Positions 15,265-24,150 of a stretch of 25,016 bases of DNA are shown here, piece by piece. The notes below the pieces were generated by a model that worked only from the letters and a program-made list of their open reading frames with translations, was not told where the DNA came from and searched no databases. This stretch comes from an uncultured Pedobacter sp. (GTDB lineage Bacteria; Bacteroidota; Bacteroidia; Sphingobacteriales; Sphingobacteriaceae): positions 1 through 25,016 of the forward strand of contig CAMLDJ010000053.1 of the NCBI GenBank assembly GCA_946478755.1, in the 5' to 3' direction. Both the position numbers and the translations under genes were made by a program. Position 1 is the first letter of the stretch, and the number at the start of each line of letters is the position of its first letter.

Positions 15265-16839
15265 TTAATACCCCGGATTTTGTTTCAAATTAGGATTAAC
15301 TGCGATCTGTTGGCTTGGGATAGGGTAAACCAGCGTTTTAGGGTCCGCATCAGCCGCTTTCTCCTGCCAGGCCAGTAAAAACTTACCAAAGCGGATCAAG
15401 TCCTGCCTTCTCCAACCTTCCCAATACAATTCACGCGCACGCTCGTCCAGTAAGGTGTCCAGCGTTAAAGAAAGTAAAGCGGGAACCCCGCGCTTGTCCC
15501 TGATGTCGTTTACCAATGTCAAGGCTTCTCCCGCCGTGCCGTTACCACCTCTAAGTATTGCTTCAGCTTCCATTAATAACACATCCGAATAGCGGTAAAC
15601 CACCCAGTCGTTATTTCTTTGCCCGGTCACTCCAAAATCAAAGGCATACTTCAAAGGTCGGATACCCGCAGTTTCCAGCGTTGCACCAGAAGTACGTATC
15701 GTCACTTCCCTGGTAAAGACCAATGGTGTATTAGGAGGATTCCGTGCCATAAGAGGTTGATTGGTGCTCCAGTTATACTGCTGCCCGGCAAAGAAACCGA
15801 CATTCTGACGATGGAACCCTTTTTTCTTGTTTGAAGTGGTATCAGAAGCATAATCATAATAAATGCCTCTGCGCTCGTCTGTTTCTGTAAACTTATCGTA
15901 GTAATCTGATAAAGTACACCAGCCATTCCAGCCGCCGGGATTCATGTTATAATGAGCAATGGTATTCCATGTTCTGTCTACGCCACCCCCTCTTTCTCCG
16001 TTTTTGTTATAAAGTGTAAAAATATTTTCCGTCGACTTCACATCATTATCCGGAGCAAAATTATCGAAATACCTGCCCGATGCCGACACACTATAACTAC
16101 CTGTTGTGGCAATTTCTTTAGCAAGGCTAATCACTTTATCCATATCTTCTTTTGCAAAGGTGGGCGACTGCCGGTTTAGAAATGAACCTTTATTCAGATA
16201 AATTTTCATGAGCAGCACCTTCGCTGCATTTCGATTGGCTTCATAGGCCCTGGCAGGTCCGTTTAAAGGCAAACTGACCAATATTTCATTCAATTCCTTT
16301 ACCATGTAATCAATTGCCGCCTGTGGCTGCAGCACCTCAGGAGCTACCCGGAAATCTTCAACAGAAGCACCTTCCCGAATGGGTGCCACACCATACAGAT
16401 CCAATAAATCGAACATGGCCAGGGCCCGTATAAACCGTGCCTCTGCCGCCTGTTGTGCACTGGGCTGATACCTCAGCACGTTGCCCGCATTATATATTGC
16501 CGTACCCAAACTGACAAACGTATTGTTCATGTAACCATTATCAGCATTCCAGGTATGCAGGTGGATGGCACGATGCATACCGTTATCATCCCAGTCACCA
16601 CCCCTTGTAGGTGCCATTGCTGCGTCGGTCGACACCTCCTGCATAACCCAGCGCTGTTCCTGCTGATAGGGTGTATTCAAAGAGGTATAGGCTGTGGTCA
16701 GCAGGGCTCCCGGTTCAACATTTGATGAGCCACCTTCCTGGAGCTCACCCTTAAACTCTTCCTTCAGCTTGGTACAAGAGAGCGTACTCGTAACGACTGA
16801 ACCAATGATTGTTATGTATATTAAAGATCTTAATTTCAT
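15265..16839 (-). CDS. RagB/SusD family nutrient-binding lipoprotein
   Basis: The protein has 524 residues with a lipoprotein signal ending in STLSC (Cys22). Family blocks: ALLTTAYTSLNTPY, EARFIRALAMFDLLDLYGVAPI (about 130-153), VVYRYSDVLLMEAEAILRGG (about 415), VNDIRDKRGVP, LLDERARELYWEGWRRQDLIRFGKF (about 460; pieces adjoin), and the C-terminal LVYPIPSQQIAVNPNLKQNPGY. It is of normal length and has no insertion, unlike the SusD of the first locus. It caps the SusC channel and binds the glycan at the surface. It follows susC in 51 bp and precedes a strong terminator, so no SGBP or enzyme follows in the same operon. Confidence 0.93.
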   Translation of the reverse strand: MKLRSLIYITIIGSVVTSTLSCTKLKEEFKGELQEGGSSNVEPGALLTTAYTSLNTPYQQEQRWVMQEVSTDAAMAPTRGGDWDDNGMHRAIHLHTWNADNGYMNNTFVSLGTAIYNAGNVLRYQPSAQQAAEARFIRALAMFDLLDLYGVAPIREGASVEDFRVAPEVLQPQAAIDYMVKELNEILVSLPLNGPARAYEANRNAAKVLLMKIYLNKGSFLNRQSPTFAKEDMDKVISLAKEIATTGSYSVSASGRYFDNFAPDNDVKSTENIFTLYNKNGERGGGVDRTWNTIAHYNMNPGGWNGWCTLSDYYDKFTETDERRGIYYDYASDTTSNKKKGFHRQNVGFFAGQQYNWSTNQPLMARNPPNTPLVFTREVTIRTSGATLETAGIRPLKYAFDFGVTGQRNNDWVVYRYSDVLLMEAEAILRGGNGTAGEALTLVNDIRDKRGVPALLSLTLDTLLDERARELYWEGWRRQDLIRFGKFLLAWQEKAADADPKTLVYPIPSQQIAVNPNLKQNPGY

Positions 16840-16890
16840 CTGCTTATTTTTTTAATATTATCGAACTGATCAGGTGACATATCCTGCGTA

Positions 16891-19875
16891 CTATAATGAG
16901 AAATTGATGCCTAAAAGCACATTTCTAGACGGCGGGTAAGGTAAATACTCGATACCCAAAGAAGGAATACCATTTGTTGCACCATCCGTGTTAACTTCAG
17001 GATCGAATCCAGTGTAACTGGTGATGATAAAGAGGTTCTGTCCAGTGAGAGAAACGTTTAAATTTTTGAGTGCACCGCCAATATCACCAAACCGATAACT
17101 CAGCGTCAGGTTGGCTAGTTTCATATAATCGCCCTTTTCAAGAAACCGCGTTGAAGGTGCCGCCGAATTGGATGTCGACTCTTTAACGTTCTGACTAAAG
17201 AAAGCTGTGCCTATATTTCTTGAAGACAGATTGCTTAAACCCATGGTTGTGGCAGCTGTATTATTGAAAAGATAATGCCCCAGAGCACCATTCATATTAA
17301 CAGCCAGCGAAACCTTTTTATACGAAACATTGCTGGAAACACCTAATAATGTAGTGGGATTGGGACTGCTCGAATAAAACTTATTGATGGCCGGGTCGTT
17401 TCCGGTGCTGCTGCTTCCATCGAGACCACGATACATGCTCCTGCCCGTTTGAGGATCGATCCCATCATGAACAGCCAGATACCAGACATTCAGCGGCTGA
17501 CCATTTACCATTCTTTGCCCCAGTACACCTGAAAAGCCCTGGCCTCTCAGTGCACCTGTTTCATAGTAACCGACCAAACCACTCACACTATTTTTAAGAA
17601 AAGTAGCGTTACCGGTAAGGTCCCAGGTCCAGTTCGTATTTTTAACGATGGTACCAGTTAATGCTACTTCTATACCTTTATTTACAATCTCTCCATCCAG
17701 ATTTACCCAGATGCGGCCCGAAGGTGCGGGCTGAGCAAGGGTTTGCTCAAATAAGGCATCCGTGGTCTTTTTGTTAAAATAATCAACCGATCCATAAATG
17801 CGATTGTCCATGATCGCAAAATCTACCCCAGCATTTATTGTAGTCGATGTTTCCCATTTCAGATCGGGATTGCCGTAATTTGCCTGACTGATGCTCTGAT
17901 TGCTGAACACAAGTCGGTTCAAAGAAGCGCCTGACGGGAATTCCTGGTTACCGGTTTTACCCCAGCCTACCCTGACCTTCAGCTGATTGATCACCGTGTT
18001 AGACTTCAGGAAACCCTCTTCCGCAATATTCCATGCTAATGCCAAAGACGGGAAAACCGCATATTTGTTATTAGCACCAAATTTGGTTGAGCCATCTCTT
18101 CTTACTGTAGCCGTAAATAAATAACGATCAAGGTAATTAACACCACCTCTTACAAAAAGTGATTGCAACTGGTTGGTCGGATTTCTGTAAGATAAAACCT
18201 CCCTGGTATTAATCGGCGAATATTGCAGGTAGTCGAAATAATCAAGCCCTGCATAGCGGAAGCCTCCACCAAAAGCGATATTGTTGTTGTATTTGTAATC
18301 AAGATATTCGTAACCGGCCACGGCATTAACGTTCCAGTCTTCGCTCAGCTGCTTATTGTAAGAAAGCATATGGGTCATTTGCATATTCGTTTCTCCGTTA
18401 TTTGAAATAAACGCCTGTTCGTTGTTTACCGCGGAAGGATCGATGAGGCCAGCCCTATACATACCTTCACGCATACCTGTTTGCCGCATCACACTGTAGA
18501 TAAAACGATACTCCAGGTCGTCGGTAATTTTATAATATGGAGCTACGTTGATCACCGTTGTATTGGTTACCGCCTGATCTTTAAATGCTTCCAGGCTGGT
18601 TAGGGGGTTTCTCGTAGCTGCGCTTACAAAAGTTAAATTGCCGTTTTCATCCCATATAGGCCGTGTAGGATTCCACTGTAGCGCCTGGGAAATAATGTTA
18701 CCCTCCGAACCTACAGTTGCATTAATGGGCGCATACTTGTTGTCCATTTGTGTGAGAAATAGAGAAAAGTCGAGCCCCAGTCTTTTATTTTCTAAGAATC
18801 GAAAATTACCGGTAAAGTTGGCCGTGTACTTTTTCAATTGTGAAGTTCGAATAATCCCATTTTGATTTAAGTAACCGCCGGACAAGCGATATTTTCCATG
18901 TTCTGTACCTCCAGAAACATCAGCATAATAATTCTGGGTGGCGGCATCCCTGGTGAGTGCCTTAAAGGCATCTACATCAGAGCCGAAATCTGCATTGGCA
19001 GCTTCATCAGGCGTATAATATTGTAATGCTTCCCGAAACCTTTCGGCATCCAACACATCGGGATATTCCCGCATGTTCGAGATTCCCGCTGACGCGCCGA
19101 CAGATATTACCGGTGGACCGACCTTACCTTTTTTGGTGGTAATGATCACCACCCCATTGGCACCACGGGAACCATATATGGCTGTTGCAGACGCATCCTT
19201 TAAGATATCCATACTGGAAATATCTCCGGGATTTAAATAGCTCAGCGGATTACCCCTGTCTGAAGTGAATCCTCCACGCCCCTCGGGCAAAGGCGAATTA
19301 CCGGACATAGGCACACCATCCAAAACAAATAACGGATTGTTACTCGCCCTGATAGAAGAGTTTCCTCGGATGCGTACTGTTGCCGCCCCGCCTGGCTGTC
19401 CGGTATTGTTGATGACCATTACTCCCGGAGTTTTTCCCTGTATCAACTGGTCCGGACTGGTCATGATGCCTTTGTTGAATTTTGCTGCGCTGATCGTGAC
19501 CATCGATCCGGTCAGATCTTTTTTTCTGGCCGTACCGTAACCTATCACAACAACTTCGTTTAAGCCTTGATTTGTGCTTGGCATGAGCGAGATTTTTAAG
19601 TCAGTACCAACGATGGGAACGAGCTTAACTTCATAACCAATAAAAGATACTTCCAATGTTTGTGCATCGGCAGGAATGTTTAGGGAAAAAGCACCATTAC
19701 TATTGGTGACGGTAGCAGCCGTACCTCCTTTAACTTTAATCGTTGCGCCAATCAAAGGCCCTTCAGTCTCATCGACGACCTTCCCTGTCAGGACCTTAGT
19801 CTGGGCACGGACGATTATGGATGCGAGCAGGAATGCAAGCATCAGTACACATTGTGCAAACAGTTTTCTTTTCAT
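16891..19875 (-). CDS. SusC/RagA TonB-dependent outer-membrane transporter (no STN domain)
   Basis: The protein has 994 residues. The signal peptide ends near residue 24 (FLLASIIVRAQ). A carboxypeptidase-D-like regulatory domain follows directly (VLTGKVVDETEGPLIGATIK, about 28-105), then the plug start LNEVVVIGYGTARKKDLTGSM, plug blocks VRIRGNSSIRASNNPLFVLDGVP and SATAIYGSRGANGVVIITTKKG, and a 22-strand-type barrel ending in NVLLGINFSL. Absence of STN means that it is not a sigma/FecR partner. Regulation is expected from the divergent hybrid two-component gene. It imports oligosaccharide with the SusD below, powered by TonB-ExbBD. Confidence 0.95.
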   Translation of the reverse strand: MKRKLFAQCVLMLAFLLASIIVRAQTKVLTGKVVDETEGPLIGATIKVKGGTAATVTNSNGAFSLNIPADAQTLEVSFIGYEVKLVPIVGTDLKISLMPSTNQGLNEVVVIGYGTARKKDLTGSMVTISAAKFNKGIMTSPDQLIQGKTPGVMVINNTGQPGGAATVRIRGNSSIRASNNPLFVLDGVPMSGNSPLPEGRGGFTSDRGNPLSYLNPGDISSMDILKDASATAIYGSRGANGVVIITTKKGKVGPPVISVGASAGISNMREYPDVLDAERFREALQYYTPDEAANADFGSDVDAFKALTRDAATQNYYADVSGGTEHGKYRLSGGYLNQNGIIRTSQLKKYTANFTGNFRFLENKRLGLDFSLFLTQMDNKYAPINATVGSEGNIISQALQWNPTRPIWDENGNLTFVSAATRNPLTSLEAFKDQAVTNTTVINVAPYYKITDDLEYRFIYSVMRQTGMREGMYRAGLIDPSAVNNEQAFISNNGETNMQMTHMLSYNKQLSEDWNVNAVAGYEYLDYKYNNNIAFGGGFRYAGLDYFDYLQYSPINTREVLSYRNPTNQLQSLFVRGGVNYLDRYLFTATVRRDGSTKFGANNKYAVFPSLALAWNIAEEGFLKSNTVINQLKVRVGWGKTGNQEFPSGASLNRLVFSNQSISQANYGNPDLKWETSTTINAGVDFAIMDNRIYGSVDYFNKKTTDALFEQTLAQPAPSGRIWVNLDGEIVNKGIEVALTGTIVKNTNWTWDLTGNATFLKNSVSGLVGYYETGALRGQGFSGVLGQRMVNGQPLNVWYLAVHDGIDPQTGRSMYRGLDGSSSTGNDPAINKFYSSSPNPTTLLGVSSNVSYKKVSLAVNMNGALGHYLFNNTAATTMGLSNLSSRNIGTAFFSQNVKESTSNSAAPSTRFLEKGDYMKLANLTLSYRFGDIGGALKNLNVSLTGQNLFIITSYTGFDPEVNTDGATNGIPSLGIEYLPYPPSRNVLLGINFSL

Positions 19876-20155
19876 AAATTTTGGATTGATGGTTAATGGA
19901 TTGTTTATACTCAGCGGCCAAATGAGGCAGCGTTAAATGTGAAAGTCAGGGAGCCGAACTGGGTATCTTTTGAAGTAAAAGGCCACAGATTTCTAGCGGC
20001 GAAATCGGGGAAACTCATAGGTTTATATTTAGGTTGATGATTACTTAAAAATCAACAAATGATTGATATCAGGCGATTCTTAGCGTCTCAATTTTATATC
20101 ATAGCGTATCGTTTTTGACTTTTTATTCATTATTTTAGCTAAAATTGAAAGGCTT
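19876..20155. promoter_or_regulatory. Divergent intergenic region between susC and the hybrid regulator
   Basis: This 280-bp region must hold the promoters of both the minus-strand susCD pair and the plus-strand regulator, and probably the binding site of the regulator's AraC domain. I could not assign a -33/-7 pair (TTTG and TAnnTTTG) with proper spacing in either direction. The part from 20036 on is notably AT-rich, with several TGAT/ATCA half-site-like words (20034-20066). Confidence 0.45.
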
Positions 20156-23100
20156 TTGAAAAGAACTACATTTATCTGCATAGCTTATTTTCTGTTTTCA
20201 ACAGGCTGTCTGCAAGCACAGTCGATCTACTTTGATAATTACCAGACTAATGACGGCCTTTCCAACAATACCGTAACCTGCATCACGCAAGACCAACAGG
20301 GGTTTTTATGGTTCGGGAGCAGGAATGGCTTAAACCGCTTCGACGGCCATCGCTTCAAGGTATTCAAGCACAATGTTGCAGACTCACTTGGTATAGGCAG
20401 CTCTTCAATTCTTCAGCTGCTCACCGACAGCAAAGGTAGGATGTGGGTAGGTACCACCCGGGGAGCATATTTATATGACCCGGTAAAAGAGAACTTCAAA
20501 CTCATCAACCAGATCCCTTTGGGAGAGGTGAGTTTTATAAAAGAGTCTGGTGGTTTTATCTGGCTAGTTTCTAACAGTAAACTGTATAAATATGGGCTTA
20601 CCGATTCAAAAGTGTTACCAGTCAAGTATGATAGAGGTAACATCATCGCAGTGACGACGAACGAAAAAGCCCAGCTCTGGATAACAAGTGACAGAAGTTC
20701 CATACAGCGATATGATACAAAGCAAAAAATCTTCGTTGACATCGACCTGCAGCATACACAAAAAGACATGCTATCCGGCATCAGGACGGTTTACGGCATA
20801 GACGACTCTCTTTTAATAATAGGAACGACCAGCACGGCATATTTGTTAGATGTGAAACTTGGAAAGCTAACTGACTTATTTTCAAATTGGTACCCTAAGC
20901 GCACCATCCATATCAATACAATTGCACAACATTCAAAATCACTATTCTGGCTGGGGACTGAAACGGGGATCTATACTTTTGATCTTCGTACAGCAAGCAT
21001 TAAGCATATCAAAAAAGATGTACTAAATCCTTTTTCGATATCCGATAATGTAATTTTAGATTTTTACAAGGACAGAGAAGGCAGTACATGGATAGGAACC
21101 TTTTTTGGTGGACTAAACCAATACACCAATCAGTTTGATAACTTCAAAAAATATGCATCCAATTTTGGAAAGTCAGCCTTATCAGGAAATATCATACATG
21201 AAATCTGTAAGGATAAATACGGAAATCTTTGGGTAGGAACTGAGGATGGTGGACTAAATAAGATTGATCATAAATCGGGAGCAGTCCAGCATTTTATTGC
21301 TGATGGCAAAGTGGGGAGTATCACCTACAACAACGTTCATGGCCTGGCTGCGGTCGGTGATGAACTGTGGCTGGGCTCTACAACCCATGGACTTGACATC
21401 CTCAATATTAAAACCGGAAAGGTAAAACGCCATTATGACACCATCGGCGAGGGCCTTCTGAAAAGTACATTTGTTGTCTGCCTCTATAAAACAAGAGCCA
21501 ACAGCATGTTGGTAGGAACCAGCCGGGGCCTGTTCAAATACGACAGAAAAAACGATTGTTTTAAACTCCTTCCGCTCAAATCTGCATGGGTGCAGGGCAT
21601 TTATGAAGATGCAGATGGAGTATTGTGGGTGAACACCTATGGCAGCGGCGTTTATATCTATGATCCATCACTTGGAACTGTACGCCATTTATATTCCAGG
21701 CACCGCAAATCCCGCACATTAATAAACAATTATGTAAACGGGCTGTTTGAGGACAGCAAAAACAACATATGGCTGTGCACTGAAGGGGGGCTGTCAAAAT
21801 ATCGGCGAGATGGCCGTTTCACCAGTTACCTGACCGAAACGGGCCTCCCATCCAATCAGATATTTAAAGTTTTGGAAGACAATGATCATAACATATGGAT
21901 CTCCACGAGCAAAGGTCTGGTGAGGCTGGAAAAGACAAATCCTAAAGGGACGATCTTTAAGACCAGGGATGGTCTTCCTACAGATCAGTTCAATTATAAT
22001 TCTGCCTTTAAAGACACGGATGGGACTTTGTATTTTGGCACCACCAAGGGAATGGTTAGTTTTAACCCTGAAAAGTCTATCAAAAATCGTTTTGTACCAC
22101 CGGTATTTATCAGCAACATACAATTCGATAATGCGGATGTAACAGTAAAGGAAGACGGAATTTTAAAGCAATCCATCTCCCTATCTAATGAGCTCAGACT
22201 TACTTATGACAACTCGAATATCAACCTCAACATCGCTGCTTTAAGTTATGTATCGCCCGAGCGCAACACATACCGATATATCATGGAGGGATATGATAAG
22301 GGCTGGACTGAAATTATGGGCAACCAGAAAATCTATTACAATAAACTCCCTCCCGGAACCTATACATTTAAGTTTAGTGGAACCAATAATAATGGTGTCT
22401 GGAATAATAAGGCAAAAGAACTTCGCATCATCGTTCAGCCACCCTGGTGGTTTTCAATTTGGGCATACACCTTGTATGCACTGATATTCGGAACCATCAT
22501 CCTTCTGGTGCTGAGATATTATCTCCTATTATTGAAAGCCAACAATACACGGGAAATGGAGATCTATGAGCGAAAAAAAGAACAGGAAGTATACAATCTC
22601 AAACTCGAGTTCTTTACCAATCTGGCGCACGAAATAAAAACACCCCTAACGCTGATCAAAATGCCACTGGAAAACATTATCAGCAGTCAAAAGTTCCTGG
22701 ACAAAGAAACGATTAAGGATCTTGCACTGATAGAAAAAAACACCTCGAGGATTATTTATCTTACCAATGAATTGTTAGACTTTAGAAAAGCAGAAACGAA
22801 CAACATGAGCCTTATTTTTACTAAAACGGATATCAATGGATTGTTGTCTGAAGTATTCCACAACCTGAGCTATCTGGCAAAGGACAAACAATTGCAATAT
22901 GACCTTTCATTGCCCCGCATCACGCTGATCGCCATGGTCGACGAAGAAGCGATGAGAAAAATATTGACCAACCTGACACACAATGCTATTAAGTATGCGA
23001 AGAAAGAAGTTAGCCTTACACTTTTGCCGTTTAATAGTGATGACAATATGTTTAATATTGAATTTAAAAATGACGGGGAAATCATACCGATTGAAAAAAA

Positions 23101-24127
23101 GGAACAAATATTTCAACCCTTCTATAGGCTTAATGAAGATAAAGATACTGGAACGGGTATTGGATTATCGCTTTCGCGTTCCCTGGTAGAGTTGCACAAA
23201 GGCACCTTAACACTGGTTCAGGCTGAAGCAGACAGGAATCTTTTCCTGTTGTCTATTCCCATTATACAGGATCAGGCGCTTGACATCAGGCCGTCCCGGG
23301 ATGAAAGCGCTGAAGACGAAAATCAAGATTTCAATGATTGGAAGGACGACAGGACTACGGAAAAGCCCATCATTCTTCTGGTCGAAGATAACCATGAGAT
23401 ATTGGCTTACCTGAATAAGGAATTGAAAGCCGATTATCGTGTTTTGAGGGCAGCGCACGGAGCGGAGGCCCTTGATGTGCTGGATAGCAACAACATACAT
23501 CTCGTGATCACCGACGTTATGATGCCTGTATTGGATGGCATTGCCTTGTGCAAACGCATCAAGACAGATATCCTTTACAGCCATATTCCAGTGATTTTCC
23601 TGACTGCTAAAAATGCATTAAATGCAAAAATACAGGGCCTGGAGACCGGTGCTGATGCCTACATTGAAAAACCATTTTCTATAAAACATCTGATGGTGCA
23701 GATGCGCAATATTCTGCACAATAGAAAAATCATCAAAAACTATTTCATAAACGCTCCTGCTTCCAATTTAACAGAAATCACAGTTTCCTCACCGGATAAA
23801 GATTTCATCGGCCACCTCAATAGCATTATTTATAACAACATTTCAGACGTTGAGCTAAATGTAGATGAGTTGGCAAAATTGATGAACATGAGCCGACCTA
23901 CCCTTTACAGAAAGATCAAGGGGCTTTCCGACTTAACACCTAACGAACTCATCAATATATCCAGACTTAAAAAAGCAGCAGAACTTTTATCCCAGAAGAT
24001 GTATAATATTACACAAGTTGCAACTATTGTGGGGTATTCGGTTCAATCGAACTTCTCCAGGGATTTCCACAAACACTATGGTATGTCCCCAAGTGTATAT
24101 ATCGCTAAAAAGGTAAACGATGCTTAG
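20156..24127 (+). CDS. Hybrid two-component system sensor/regulator (HTCS)
   Basis: This 1323-residue one-protein signalling system starts at a TTG (20156), chosen because it begins the signal peptide MKRTTFICIAYFLFSTGCLQ. AAAGG lies 3 nt before it, and no in-frame ATG lies between the last stop and the signal. Residues about 22-690 form the periplasmic double beta-propeller of Reg_prop repeats (NTVTCITQDQQGFLWFGSRN, then many similar WxGT/GLxxY units). A Y_Y_Y domain covers about 697-760 and a membrane span about 765-795. HisKA follows with His825 (NLAHEIKTPLTLI), HATPase with Asn943 and GTGIGLSLSRSL, receiver with Asp1120 (VITDVMMPVLDG), and an AraC helix-turn-helix at about 1220-1320. It binds an oligosaccharide in the periplasm and then activates the divergent susCD genes (established HTCS role; ligand unknown). 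Confidence 0.95.
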   Translation: MKRTTFICIAYFLFSTGCLQAQSIYFDNYQTNDGLSNNTVTCITQDQQGFLWFGSRNGLNRFDGHRFKVFKHNVADSLGIGSSSILQLLTDSKGRMWVGTTRGAYLYDPVKENFKLINQIPLGEVSFIKESGGFIWLVSNSKLYKYGLTDSKVLPVKYDRGNIIAVTTNEKAQLWITSDRSSIQRYDTKQKIFVDIDLQHTQKDMLSGIRTVYGIDDSLLIIGTTSTAYLLDVKLGKLTDLFSNWYPKRTIHINTIAQHSKSLFWLGTETGIYTFDLRTASIKHIKKDVLNPFSISDNVILDFYKDREGSTWIGTFFGGLNQYTNQFDNFKKYASNFGKSALSGNIIHEICKDKYGNLWVGTEDGGLNKIDHKSGAVQHFIADGKVGSITYNNVHGLAAVGDELWLGSTTHGLDILNIKTGKVKRHYDTIGEGLLKSTFVVCLYKTRANSMLVGTSRGLFKYDRKNDCFKLLPLKSAWVQGIYEDADGVLWVNTYGSGVYIYDPSLGTVRHLYSRHRKSRTLINNYVNGLFEDSKNNIWLCTEGGLSKYRRDGRFTSYLTETGLPSNQIFKVLEDNDHNIWISTSKGLVRLEKTNPKGTIFKTRDGLPTDQFNYNSAFKDTDGTLYFGTTKGMVSFNPEKSIKNRFVPPVFISNIQFDNADVTVKEDGILKQSISLSNELRLTYDNSNINLNIAALSYVSPERNTYRYIMEGYDKGWTEIMGNQKIYYNKLPPGTYTFKFSGTNNNGVWNNKAKELRIIVQPPWWFSIWAYTLYALIFGTIILLVLRYYLLLLKANNTREMEIYERKKEQEVYNLKLEFFTNLAHEIKTPLTLIKMPLENIISSQKFLDKETIKDLALIEKNTSRIIYLTNELLDFRKAETNNMSLIFTKTDINGLLSEVFHNLSYLAKDKQLQYDLSLPRITLIAMVDEEAMRKILTNLTHNAIKYAKKEVSLTLLPFNSDDNMFNIEFKNDGEIIPIEKKEQIFQPFYRLNEDKDTGTGIGLSLSRSLVELHKGTLTLVQAEADRNLFLLSIPIIQDQALDIRPSRDESAEDENQDFNDWKDDRTTEKPIILLVEDNHEILAYLNKELKADYRVLRAAHGAEALDVLDSNNIHLVITDVMMPVLDGIALCKRIKTDILYSHIPVIFLTAKNALNAKIQGLETGADAYIEKPFSIKHLMVQMRNILHNRKIIKNYFINAPASNLTEITVSSPDKDFIGHLNSIIYNNISDVELNVDELAKLMNMSRPTLYRKIKGLSDLTPNELINISRLKKAAELLSQKMYNITQVATIVGYSVQSNFSRDFHKHYGMSPSVYIAKKVNDA

Positions 24128-24150
24128 ATATCTGTTGTACTAAAGTCCTG

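Noticed and set aside
20114..20138. TTTG followed by TATTTTAG as a promoter for the HTCS gene
   Set aside because: The spacer is 13 bp against the usual 19 or so, and the -7 match is imperfect.
23207..23584. Minus-strand 125-codon frame opposite the HTCS receiver domain
   Set aside because: It is antisense to a strongly conserved receiver domain, with no start context or family pattern.
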